NCBI GenBank assembly: GCA_023252395.1 | Contig: JAJPDY010000004.1 | Span: forward strand, 1 to 18,251 | DNA from: Nitrososphaera sp. | GTDB lineage: Archaea; Thermoproteota; Nitrososphaeria; Nitrososphaerales; Nitrososphaeraceae | Length of the DNA: 18,251 nucleotides | Reading direction: 5' to 3' | Shown: one piece after another, positions 7,339 through 16,093 of the stretch | How the letters are laid out: each line of letters opens with the position of its first letter | Numbering within the stretch: position 1 is the first letter of the stretch | Position numbers and translations under genes: made by a program | Notes under the pieces: model-generated | What the model saw: only the letters and a program-made list of their open reading frames with translations | What the model was told of the DNA's origin: nothing | Databases searched by the model: none

Positions 7339-7879
7339 TCAGGCAATAATGGCAGAAGTTGAGGCGCCGGCAAGCGTCAAGGTAACAAAGGAAGGCAACG
7401 TGATTGCAGTAAAGGGCAAGCTCGGCACTGTGAAAAAAGACTTTACAAAGCTTCCAGCCACAATCACTGTTGAAGGCAACAAAGTCACGATAAAGCCGTA
7501 TGGCAAGCGCAAGCGCGACCTTGCAGTTACAAACACTGCACGCAGCATAATCACCAGCATGGTAAAGGGAGTCGAAAAGGGCTACACGTACAAGCTAAAA
7601 GTCATATTTGCACACTTTCCAATTTCAGTCAAGGTGAAAGGCAAGCAAGTGCAGATCGAGAACTTTTTTGGCGAGAGGGCGCCAAGGGTTGCGACCATAG
7701 TTGGCGAAAGCACCAAGGTCAACATTGCAGGCGAAGACGTCTTGATCCAAGGCCCGAGCCTAGAAGATGTTTCGCAAACGGCCGCCAACATCGAGCTCTC
7801 TACAAAGATAAAGGACAAAGACCAGCGCGTGTTCCTCGATGGGCTGTATGTCTACTCTCGCGAAGAGGGCATGCAGTAA
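7322..7879 (+). CDS. rpl6: 50S ribosomal protein L6 (uL6)
   Basis: uL6 lies near the GTPase-associated centre. The 185-residue protein has the two tandem L6 folds: VEAPASVKVTKEGNVIAVKGKLGTVKKDF (first) and ISVKVKGKQVQIENFFGERAPR with NIAGEDVLIQGPSLEDVSQTAANIE (second), ending in FLDGLYVYSREEGMQ. The TTG start at 7322 is supported by AGGAGG at 7309-7314; the alternative ATG at 7349 has no ribosome binding site. It is the last ribosomal gene here: L32e, L19e, L18 and S5, which follow L6 in many archaea, are not present. Confidence 0.95.
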   Translation: MATSIDQAIMAEVEAPASVKVTKEGNVIAVKGKLGTVKKDFTKLPATITVEGNKVTIKPYGKRKRDLAVTNTARSIITSMVKGVEKGYTYKLKVIFAHFPISVKVKGKQVQIENFFGERAPRVATIVGESTKVNIAGEDVLIQGPSLEDVSQTAANIELSTKIKDKDQRVFLDGLYVYSREEGMQ

Positions 7880-7886
7880 TCCCAAA

Positions 7887-7895
7887 CATTTATTA
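7887..7895 (+). promoter_or_regulatory. TATA-type promoter of tRNA-Asn
   Basis: CATTTATTA is centred about 31 nt before the first base of the tRNA. This is the expected box A distance for an archaeal tRNA gene transcribed from just upstream of its 5' end, and the DNA between the two is A-rich. Confidence 0.55.
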
Positions 7896-7921
7896 CAGCA
7901 AATTCGAACACAAAATAATGC

Positions 7922-8028
7922 GCCGCTCTAGCTCAGCATGGTAGAGCAAATTCCTAGCGCAATATTGTGCTTTGAAGCTCAACTGGCTGTTAACCAGTGG
8001 GTCGACAGTTCGAGTCTGTCGAGCGGCG
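7922..8028 (+). tRNA. tRNA-Asn (GTT) interrupted by a noncanonical intron
   Basis: The acceptor stem GCCGCTC (7922-7928) pairs perfectly with GAGCGGC (8021-8027); the discriminator is G at 8028 and CCA is not encoded. The D arm is GCTC/GAGC (7931-7934 and 7944-7947) and the T arm GACAG/CTGTC with loop TTCGAGT. After removing 33 nt, the anticodon stem is ACTGG/CCAGT with loop CTGTTAA, so the anticodon GTT (7989-7991) reads Asn codons. The mature length is 74 nt. The intron lies between the D stem and the anticodon stem, not at the usual 37/38 site. Every arm pairs without mismatch, so the gene is probably functional. Confidence 0.95.
7950..7982 (+). other. 33-nt tRNA intron with bulge-helix-bulge splice motif
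   Basis: The exon D-stem strand GAGC (7944-7947) pairs with GCTC (7977-7980) to make the 4-bp central helix. It is flanked by 3-nt bulges AAA (7948-7950) and AAC (7981-7983). The inner helix TTC/GAA (7951-7953 and 7974-7976) closes a hairpin with stem GCGCA/TGTGC. Cutting after the second base of each bulge joins ...GAGCAA to CTGG..., restoring a perfect tRNA with the junction at about position 27/28. Because the flanks repeat AA, the junction could formally be shifted by one or two bases; the splice motif chooses this one. Confidence 0.88.
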
Positions 8029-8035
8029 CTATCAC

Positions 8036-8040
8036 TTTTT
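8036..8040 (+). terminator. Oligo-T stretch after tRNA-Asn
   Basis: A run of five T residues begins 8 nt after the tRNA 3' end. Archaeal RNA polymerase commonly terminates at such runs, so this is a plausible terminator. No hairpin is needed or seen. Confidence 0.4.
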
Positions 8041-8048
8041 CTATGGAG

Positions 8049-8070
8049 TTTAAATACGATAGCTTTATAG
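8049..8070 (+). promoter_or_regulatory. Possible promoter elements for the winged-helix membrane protein
   Basis: Two TATA-like elements, TTTAAATAC (8049-8057) and CTTTATAG (8063-8070), lie 55-76 nt before the TTG start at 8125. Either would give a leader of roughly 25-50 nt, which has no clear Shine-Dalgarno. Which of the two is used cannot be told from the sequence. Confidence 0.3.
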
Positions 8071-8124
8071 CGAGAGGATTGCGCTTCTGTTCTAGCAAAA
8101 TTGTACATTGTGTGACCATCTGCC

Positions 8125-8586
8125 TTGGCCAAAAATACTGAACCCCCAGCCGACGACGGCAAAAAGCTGCCTATTGAAGATCAATTGAAAGGCAAGACCC
8201 TGCAAGTGTACACGTACATGATAAAAAAGAAAGAGCCCGTGGGCGTTCGGGAAGTGCAGCGCGACCTTGGCTTTTCAAGCCCAAGCGTGGCAAACTACCA
8301 CATCGAGAAGCTGGTAGAGATTGCTCTTGTGAGCCAAGACGAATATGGCAGATATTTCGTAGTGCAAAAAGTCCAAGTGGGAGTGCTCCAGGCTTTTGTA
8401 AACATTGGCGGGCTGGCAGTGCCGCGTCTGTCGTTTTTTGCGGCGTTTTTTACCACACTCTTGATAGCGTACGTTGTTTTGAATTTCGACAACCTGAACG
8501 TACATGCGATTGGCTTTGCGCTTGCGGGAACTGCAGCATTCTGGTTCGAAACAATAAGGGTCTGGATAAAAAGACCAATAAGTTGA
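8125..8586 (+). CDS. Winged-helix DNA-binding protein with two C-terminal membrane helices
   Basis: A 153-residue protein. Residues about 25-80 form an ArsR/MarR-like winged helix, with recognition helix SSPSVANYHIEKL at 51-63 and a wing around DEYGRYFVV. Two hydrophobic segments follow, at about 101-120 (LSFFAAFFTTLLIAYVVLN) and 127-145, the second ending in basic residues. The protein may therefore be a membrane-tethered transcription regulator or sensor. The start is TTG at 8125; no upstream in-frame ATG fits. It stands alone between the tRNA and a convergent gene, so context does not reveal its targets. The fold is recognisable, but the specific function is unknown. Confidence 0.8.
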   Translation: MAKNTEPPADDGKKLPIEDQLKGKTLQVYTYMIKKKEPVGVREVQRDLGFSSPSVANYHIEKLVEIALVSQDEYGRYFVVQKVQVGVLQAFVNIGGLAVPRLSFFAAFFTTLLIAYVVLNFDNLNVHAIGFALAGTAAFWFETIRVWIKRPIS

Positions 8587-8613
8587 TATTTCAAAACTCG
8601 AATTCTGAAATAT
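8586..8613. repeat. Inverted repeat between convergent genes
   Basis: ATATTTCA (8586-8593) and TGAAATAT (8606-8613) form an 8-bp inverted repeat around a 12-nt centre containing TCGAATTC. It exactly fills the gap between the stop codons of the winged-helix gene (+) and the unknown gene (-). It could act as a bidirectional terminator or a protein-binding site. Positions 8589-8613 match 21 of 25 bases of the palindromic element at 16391-16415. Confidence 0.6.
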
Positions 8614-8972
8614 TATATCACAATGATGTCTAGCGCTATTGCATCGGCAAGCAGGTCCAGATGGCGGCTTGCAACCACGTAGCCGTTCTTTATTTCTGCA
8701 GACGCTATCCAACGATTTGACGAGCTGAACAGCCGCTCCTTTCTCATCCGCTTTTCGACTTCTTCAACATCAAGCTCTTTCTCTTCAACCTCTTCAGTTT
8801 CAGTGTGCTTGATGGTCAGGAGCACCTTCTTCACCAGCACCCTTCTGCCAAAACGCTGCGAAAAGTCGCGCGCATTTTCATCTATTTCAACCAGCTTTAT
8901 CTTTATCTGCAGCCTGTTCAGCGCATCGCGGCTAGTGAGGAGCCTTTCGTCAATGAACCTGTCATAGCTCAT
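8613..8972 (-). CDS. Conserved-looking protein of unknown function
   Basis: A 119-residue protein starting MSYDRFIDERLLTSRDALNRLQ. I do not recognise the family. It has a basic/acidic mix, a Glu-rich central segment (TETEEVEEKELDVEEVEKRMRKERL, a probable helix or coiled coil at about 62-86), and a hydrophobic C-terminus (LDLLADAIALDIIVI) that looks like a buried helix/strand and not a membrane span. The ATG at 8972 lies about 30 nt from a TATA element (8998-9006), which favours a leaderless start. A GTG at 8987 would add five residues, but its GGAG is only 3 nt away. It follows the DUF35 gene by under 40 nt and may also be co-transcribed with it. Confidence 0.65.
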   Translation of the reverse strand: MSYDRFIDERLLTSRDALNRLQIKIKLVEIDENARDFSQRFGRRVLVKKVLLTIKHTETEEVEEKELDVEEVEKRMRKERLFSSSNRWIASAEIKNGYVVASRHLDLLADAIALDIIVI

Positions 8973-8997
8973 ATGCAGCCTGTACACTTGCTCCGGA

Positions 8998-9006
8998 GTA
9001 TATTAA
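8998..9006 (-). promoter_or_regulatory. TATA-type promoter of the unknown gene
   Basis: On the minus strand TTAATATAC is centred about 30 nt upstream of the ATG at 8972, overlapping the last few nucleotides before the DUF35 stop. The spacing predicts a transcript that begins within a few bases of the start codon. Confidence 0.4.
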
Positions 9007-9008
9007 TG

Positions 9009-9350
9009 TCAAGCCTTCACAAAGCGGTAAAATGCAGTGCCGTCCGGCCCTACTCCACACTCTGACATTTTCACTTTCATGCCTTCTTTTAGCTGCATGC
9101 TGTCAAAAGAACCAACGATCTTGATGCCTGACATTTCTACAATACCAAAAATTCCTTGCTTGTCTTTGATGTGGGAGCTGGTAAATTCAAGCAAAGTTCC
9201 TATCATCTCTATTTTTTGGAGCGATGTCTCATGCAGACAATGGGGGCAGTAGCGAGAGGGTGGCCATGCCTTGCTATTGCATGAAGTGCAAACCGGTACC
9301 TTGAACTCTCCTTTCTTTAAAGATTCAAGGAATTCCTGCAAGTCATGCAC
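9009..9350 (-). CDS. DUF35 zinc-ribbon/OB-fold protein (thiolase partner)
   Basis: A 113-residue DUF35 protein with an N-terminal rubredoxin-like zinc ribbon (C21-X2-C24 ... C35-X2-C38, in VCTSCNSKAWPPSRYCPHCLHE) and a C-terminal OB fold (GTLLEFTSSHIKDKQGIFGIVEMSGIKIVGSF...). In archaea such proteins bind CoA and scaffold thiolase with its downstream enzyme in the acetoacetyl-CoA/HMG-CoA complex. The GTG start overlaps the thiolase stop by 8 nt, so the two are translationally coupled, and their pairing supports a stable complex. No HMG-CoA synthase is adjacent. Confidence 0.88.
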   Translation of the reverse strand: MHDLQEFLESLKKGEFKVPVCTSCNSKAWPPSRYCPHCLHETSLQKIEMIGTLLEFTSSHIKDKQGIFGIVEMSGIKIVGSFDSMQLKEGMKVKMSECGVGPDGTAFYRFVKA

Positions 9351-10443
9351 CCATTATAATCACGGTTGCAGAAGAGCCGGCAGCAGCAAGGTTGTGGACC
9401 AGCCCAGTCTTGCAGTTCTTTACTTGCCTTTTTTCTGCAGCGCCAGCAAGCTGCGATGCAATTTCAGCCACCTGTGCGACGCCCGTTGTCCCAACAGGAT
9501 GGCCACATCCAATGATGCCTCCGCGCGGGTTTATCGCGATTTCTTTCTGGCCGACAAACTTGCCGCCTTCTCCTTTTTTTGCAAAGCCCAGATCTTCATA
9601 CGCGAGTATCTCAAGAATTGTAAATGCGTCATGCAACTCTGCAACGTCTACCTGCGACGGCATGACCTGCGCCATTTTAAAAGCGTCCCGCGCTGCAAGT
9701 TTTGCAGATTCAATAGTCGTGAGATCGGCTGTCGCATTGGCAAAACTTGCCGAGTTTGTTTGCTGCCCGATGCCTTTTATCCACACAGGGCTGTCTGTCA
9801 ATTTTTTTGCCTTTTCCTCAGAAACAAGGAGCACTGCAGACGCGCCATCACACGGGGCAGAGCAATCAAGCAGCTTGACTGGGTCTGCTATCTTTTTAGA
9901 ATCCATCACTTCTTTCAGGCTGACTGGTTTATCGAACAGCGCCTTTGGATTTTTTGACGCGTTTCTGTGGTTCTTTACAGAAACCATCGCCATCTGCTCT
10001 TCTGTGGTGCCGTACTTTCTCATGTGCGCCTTGGCAAATATCGCCGCCCAGTGCACGGGAAACATGAACGATCCTCTTGTAATGTCCCATAGCAGCTTGT
10101 TGCCGGAGCTGTCTGTCTTTTCCGCGCCAACTACAAGCGCAGAGTCGCACAAGCCTGATGCTATGAGCGAAAACGCCGAAGCTACCGCATTTGTTCCAGA
10201 ATTGCAGAGGTTGTCTATCCTGTGAGATACCTTTGGTCGCATGCCAAGCATTTCAGACACTATTGTAGAGCTGTACTGCTCTGTCGTACAGCTGGAAAAC
10301 ATCACGGCGTCAATATCTTTTCTTGAAACGTTGCCGTCTTTTAGAATTTCGACGCAGGGCTCGCATGCAAGCTCAAATAGCGACAGCTTTGAGTCCTTCA
10401 CAAACTTTGAGGTTGCCCACGAAGAGATAGCTACCCTGCGCAC
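9343..10443 (-). CDS. SCPx-type thiolase (acetyl-CoA acetyltransferase family)
   Basis: A 366-residue thiolase-fold enzyme. The nucleophilic cysteine is C80 in DNLCNSG, the catalytic HDAF histidine is H271, and H315 lies in GCGHPVGTTG. The family catalyses Claisen condensation of acyl-CoAs or the reverse cleavage. Archaeal members of this branch usually act as acetoacetyl-CoA thiolase, used in the mevalonate pathway and, in thaumarchaea, to split acetoacetyl-CoA at the end of the 3-hydroxypropionate/4-hydroxybutyrate carbon-fixation cycle. Which reaction this copy performs cannot be decided here. The GTG start lies one base after the upstream oxidoreductase stop; the 3' end overlaps the DUF35 gene. 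Confidence 0.9.
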   Translation of the reverse strand: MRRVAISSWATSKFVKDSKLSLFELACEPCVEILKDGNVSRKDIDAVMFSSCTTEQYSSTIVSEMLGMRPKVSHRIDNLCNSGTNAVASAFSLIASGLCDSALVVGAEKTDSSGNKLLWDITRGSFMFPVHWAAIFAKAHMRKYGTTEEQMAMVSVKNHRNASKNPKALFDKPVSLKEVMDSKKIADPVKLLDCSAPCDGASAVLLVSEEKAKKLTDSPVWIKGIGQQTNSASFANATADLTTIESAKLAARDAFKMAQVMPSQVDVAELHDAFTILEILAYEDLGFAKKGEGGKFVGQKEIAINPRGGIIGCGHPVGTTGVAQVAEIASQLAGAAEKRQVKNCKTGLVHNLAAAGSSATVIIMGA

Positions 10444-10444
10444 T

Positions 10445-11428
10445 TTAAAAGGTTGACAACACTTCCCTAAATGAACTTTCCGGGTCGTCCACAGGGTTCA
10501 GCTGGATAATCGGAAGCGTTATGCCTGCAGACACGAACCTGCCAAGCGCCTTGATACAGTCTTCGCCGCTTCCGCATATTGCCAGAGACTCTAGCATCTT
10601 CTCAGAGACGGCTTTTGCGGCAGCATCGCCGCCGTTTTTATTGTATTCAAAAATGATCCGATCAACTTCGCTTTTGAACCCGTTTTCTGACAGGAACTTG
10701 CTGTAGTATTTCCCGACTGCAATATAGAATGCAAGGGTTTTTGCTGCGCGCTCCCTTGCTTTTTCCGGATCCTTGTTTGACACTGCACAGATAAACGAGC
10801 AAGCAATTTCAAAATTCCTGCCGCCGGTGGTCCGCTTGAGGTCTGCCACCGTCTTTTTTAGCTCGTCAAGAGGCCGCAAATAAAGCAGGACGCCATCTGC
10901 AAGTTCTGATGCAAGCGAAAGCATCTTTTTGTTGATTGCTGCAACAAATATTGGGATCTGCTTTCGCGAAGGCTGGTGCAATATCTTGAAATTATTTGCC
11001 TTGAAGAATTTGCCGTTATAGTTTGCCTTTTCGCCGCTTGCCATCAGCCTCAAGCATTGCACATATTCTTTCATCCTGTCTACAGGGTGCTCAAATTTCA
11101 TTCCATGCCAGTTTTCAACTATGGCTGCGGTGCTTGCGCCAAGGCCGATTACTGTCCTGTTGTTTGAAAGCATGTCAAGTGTGGTGGCCGCCATGGCCAC
11201 TGTCGCCGGCGTCCTTGCATAGATGCTGATTATTGACGTGCCAAGCCGGACTCGCTCTGTCACCTGAGACATCGCCCCAAGTGTGGCAAAAGATTCCCTG
11301 CCCCATGACTCTGGGACCCACAAGGAATCGACGTTTTGCTTTTTGTCAGCCATCTTGGCAAACGCAAGGACTTGCTGCATAGAAAGCAGCGGGCCGAGGC
11401 TGTATCCTATCTTTTGAGCAGTGCTCAT
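10445..11428 (-). CDS. Luciferase-like (LLM) F420- or FMN-dependent oxidoreductase
   Basis: A 327-residue TIM-barrel protein of the luciferase-like monooxygenase superfamily, in the branch containing F420-dependent methylenetetrahydromethanopterin reductase and F420-dependent dehydrogenases. Recognisable segments are DSLWVPESWGRESFATLGAMSQVTERVRLGTSIISIYARTPATVAMAATTLD, then NNRTVIGLGAS, and PIFVAAINKKMLSLASELADGVLLYL. Cofactor F420 is likely, since thaumarchaea make it, but FMN cannot be excluded. The ATG overlaps the upstream nucleotidyltransferase stop (ATGA), and the stop is one base from the thiolase GTG. The substrate is unknown. Confidence 0.88.
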   Translation of the reverse strand: MSTAQKIGYSLGPLLSMQQVLAFAKMADKKQNVDSLWVPESWGRESFATLGAMSQVTERVRLGTSIISIYARTPATVAMAATTLDMLSNNRTVIGLGASTAAIVENWHGMKFEHPVDRMKEYVQCLRLMASGEKANYNGKFFKANNFKILHQPSRKQIPIFVAAINKKMLSLASELADGVLLYLRPLDELKKTVADLKRTTGGRNFEIACSFICAVSNKDPEKARERAAKTLAFYIAVGKYYSKFLSENGFKSEVDRIIFEYNKNGGDAAAKAVSEKMLESLAICGSGEDCIKALGRFVSAGITLPIIQLNPVDDPESSFREVLSTF

Positions 11429-12108
11429 GACAACTTTGCAGCCTGCATCTCTTTAGAGGCTTCTTCGATGTCCTTGTGGGAGTCGATTGAGCGCCAAAAG
11501 ATGTTCTCGTATTTTATTGCCTTGAGCCTTCCTTGCTTTGCCAGCGCAGGCAGGGCAGTCACCTCGATGTTGCCGTTGTCAGGCAGGTGCTGGAATACTT
11601 CCTGCGTGAAATAATATACGCCGGCGTTTATCCACTTGTCTTGGATTGTCGGCTTTTCCACAAAGCCAAGAACTTTAGAGTCGCCGTCCAGCTCAACTAC
11701 CCCGTATGGGCTCCTGAGTGGAACCAGCGCAAGCGTCTGCGAGTTGCCATCATGCAGCTTGTTTGGGTCAAGCTCTGTCAGTATGTCGCCATTTATCATG
11801 AAAAAGCCGCTCTGGCCTGCAACCAGGCTTTCAGCGTTCTTTAGTGCGCCACCTGTTCCAAGTGGCTCCTCTTCCACCGCATAGCCCACCTTGACCCCAA
11901 GCCTGTTCCCGCTGCCGATGTGGTCTATTATCTGCTCCTTCATGTAGCCGACGCACACGACAAACTCATTGACTCCGTATTTTTTGAGCCATTTTATCTG
12001 CCACTCGATAATTGGAACGTTAAGGACTTCGATCATTGGCTTTGGCTTCTGGTCAGTAAGCGGTCTCAACCTCTTGCCAAAGCCGCCTGCCAAAATAACT
12101 GCTTTCAT
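11425..12108 (-). CDS. Sugar-phosphate nucleotidyltransferase (NTP_transferase family)
   Basis: A 227-residue nucleotidyltransferase, the size of the catalytic domain alone. It has the signature LAGGFGKRLRPLT at 6-18, KPKPMIEV at 21-28, EPLGTGGAL at 81-89, the metal-binding aspartate in NGDIL (D108), FVEKP at 149-153 and NAGVY at 161-165. Such enzymes activate sugar-1-phosphates to NDP-sugars (glucose-1-P thymidylyl-/uridylyl- or mannose-1-P guanylyltransferase), feeding surface glycans or protein glycosylation. It lacks the left-handed beta-helix domain of the larger bifunctional forms. It is the first gene of the minus-strand operon, with a TATA box positioned for a leaderless mRNA. Substrate specificity cannot be read from the sequence. 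Confidence 0.88.
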   Translation of the reverse strand: MKAVILAGGFGKRLRPLTDQKPKPMIEVLNVPIIEWQIKWLKKYGVNEFVVCVGYMKEQIIDHIGSGNRLGVKVGYAVEEEPLGTGGALKNAESLVAGQSGFFMINGDILTELDPNKLHDGNSQTLALVPLRSPYGVVELDGDSKVLGFVEKPTIQDKWINAGVYYFTQEVFQHLPDNGNIEVTALPALAKQGRLKAIKYENIFWRSIDSHKDIEEASKEMQAAKLS

Positions 12109-12133
12109 GTTATACCATCAAGATGCCAAGTGC

Positions 12134-12141
12134 GTATAAAA
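12134..12141 (-). promoter_or_regulatory. TATA-type promoter of the nucleotidyltransferase-thiolase operon
   Basis: On the minus strand TTTTATAC is centred 28-30 nt upstream of the ATG at 12108. Transcription would start within about 3 nt of the start codon, consistent with a leaderless mRNA and with the lack of a Shine-Dalgarno. Confidence 0.55.
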
Positions 12142-12148
12142 CGTTATC

Positions 12149-12286
12149 CTAATGGATGCTTTTTGGCTCATTGGTGAGAAGCCAGTGAATTTCCTGGTAG
12201 CACTCCTTGCACATTTCTTTGCCGCCAGTGTGGTCGCATTCGTATATCTTGTCTGTCTCGATCTCACACCGGCTGCACTTTTTCAT
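12149..12286 (-). CDS. Small zinc-ribbon-like protein (45 aa)
   Basis: A 45-residue protein, MKKCSRCEIETDKIYECDHTGG..., with C4-X2-C7, C17-D-H19 and C26-X2-C29, giving enough ligands for one zinc site of ribbon or B-box-like type. No further family is recognised. The ATG overlaps the stop of the upstream membrane protein gene (ATGA), which is the main evidence that this short gene is real and translated from the same mRNA. A longer in-frame opening into that gene is unlikely to be used. Confidence 0.7.
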   Translation of the reverse strand: MKKCSRCEIETDKIYECDHTGGKEMCKECYQEIHWLLTNEPKSIH

Positions 12287-12720
12287 TTCTGGGCCGGCTC
12301 TTTCTTTGCCGCCACCTTTCTGTCGATGACAGCTTTCCATGCCCCGAGGCCAACGAGAATGGCACCCATGCCTATTGTTGAGCTGACGGTGCGCATTGCT
12401 CCAGATGAGTTTTCAGATGCCAGCGCGCCTTGGGCAATGAGCGCAATCATTCCTGCGATGATAAGGCCACCATTAACAAAGAGAAGAGCAGAAACTGCCG
12501 GAGCATATTCTTTCCTTGCAATCACAAAGGCAATTATCGACATTACCACTGCACCTCCGCCAAAGGCTCCTCCCCTCACCGACTCGTCAAACGGCAGGAA
12601 CCCTCTTCTTTCTGCAAAGCTGTCATTTGATGATGAAGACGCGACCATTACGTCTGCGCCATAGATTATCAGAAGAACCAGTGAAGCGACAAGAAGACCT
12701 ATTGCTACTCCTTTGGCCAT
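12283..12720 (-). CDS. Small membrane protein with four predicted transmembrane helices
   Basis: A 145-residue hydrophobic protein. Predicted membrane segments lie at about 4-26, 52-69, 74-100 and 109-129, with a hydrophilic Ser/Asp/Phe-rich loop at 27-50 and a basic C-terminus (DRKVAAKKEPAQK) likely on the cytoplasmic side. No family is recognised. The chosen ATG at 12720 begins MAKGVAIGLLVASLVLL, and a TATA element sits 29 nt upstream. A longer opening reaching 12870 would run through the divergent promoter and into the opposite gene, and is rejected. It is coupled to the 45-residue zinc-ribbon gene. Confidence 0.75.
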   Translation of the reverse strand: MAKGVAIGLLVASLVLLIIYGADVMVASSSSNDSFAERRGFLPFDESVRGGAFGGGAVVMSIIAFVIARKEYAPAVSALLFVNGGLIIAGMIALIAQGALASENSSGAMRTVSSTIGMGAILVGLGAWKAVIDRKVAAKKEPAQK

Positions 12721-12741
12721 ATATGGTAATAATTCATAATC

Positions 12742-12754
12742 AGATTTAATAAAC
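12742..12754. promoter_or_regulatory. Shared bidirectional TATA element
   Basis: TTTAATAAA (12745-12753; TTTATTAAA on the other strand) lies almost exactly midway between the ATG at 12720 (-) and the GTG at 12774 (+), about 26-29 nt from each. Each direction would yield a leaderless transcript. No second A/T box at the right distance is obvious for the + gene, so one element may serve both. Confidence 0.45.
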
Positions 12755-12773
12755 GTACCTTGGTGGGGATACT

Positions 12774-15373
<2,600 letters not shown>

Positions 15374-15385
<12 letters not shown>

Positions 15386-15970
15386 CTGCCTGAGCTCCTT
15401 GTATAATGTAGCCTTTGAGACGCCAAGGTTCTTTGCTATTTTTGATTTTGAGTGGTTCTCTGCAAGCAGCGTAATGAGTCTGCTTTTGTCTATCATCTTT
15501 TGAGGGCGGCCTATTCCTTTGCCGGCGGCTCTTGCCCTTTCCATTCCGTCTTTTGTCCTCTGCACCAACATCTCACGCTCTCTCTCTGCAACCCATGTCA
15601 GGATTCCAATCATTAACTTCCTGATGCTGGGCTCCGTGGTCTGCAAAAATGATTCTCTTGGAGAGCACGAGATAAGCGGAGTGTATTGCTCTATTGCCTT
15701 TATTGCATCAAGGGTATCCCAGAAGGTCCTGCCAACGCGGGATAATTCATAAACCAAAATTGCATCGACTTGTGCCGTTTTAACAAGGTTGAGCATTTCA
15801 TTAAATCCGCGCCGTTGTGTTGCCGGGATCTTGCCGCTGACCGCAGAATCTTCAAAAAAGTCAAGGATCTGGTACTGGTGCTCATGGGCCCATTTTTCAA
15901 GAACCAGTTTTTGGTTCTGCACTGTCTGCTCTTCGGTGCTTACCCGCAGGTACGCAAACGCGTATTTCAT
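15374..15970 (-). CDS. Serine site-specific recombinase (resolvase/invertase family)
   Basis: A 198-residue small serine recombinase that would cut DNA via S11 (YLRVSTEEQ), with catalytic arginines at R9, R78 and R81 (YELSRVGRT). A long dimerisation helix lies around 118-145 (MIGILTWVAEREREMLVQRTKDGM), then GIGRPQK and a C-terminal helix-turn-helix at about 175-195 (SKSKIAKNLGVSKATLYKEL). This is the resolvase/invertase architecture; it is not IS607, where the helix-turn-helix is N-terminal. An in-frame ATG at 16039 would add 23 residues that do not match the family. All key residues are intact. It sits between bioA and bioB on the opposite strand, with no transposase or TnpB nearby. It might be a DNA invertase, a stranded mobile-element gene, or a domesticated recombinase. 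Confidence 0.9.
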
Positions 15971-16093
15971 GGACTGATCTACAAGACATGGCTTAACAGG
16001 GGCTTTGTCAAAAAAATTGTTCAAAAAGGGTAATGTCATTAAATGAACGCTTGTGCTGCAGATGGCAAAAAATAAAGGTAAAAAAATGGAGCT

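Noticed and set aside
9392..10225. 277-codon open frame on the plus strand opposite the thiolase
   Set aside because: The thiolase on the other strand has all catalytic motifs; the antisense translation is Ser/Ala/Phe-rich without recognisable domains.
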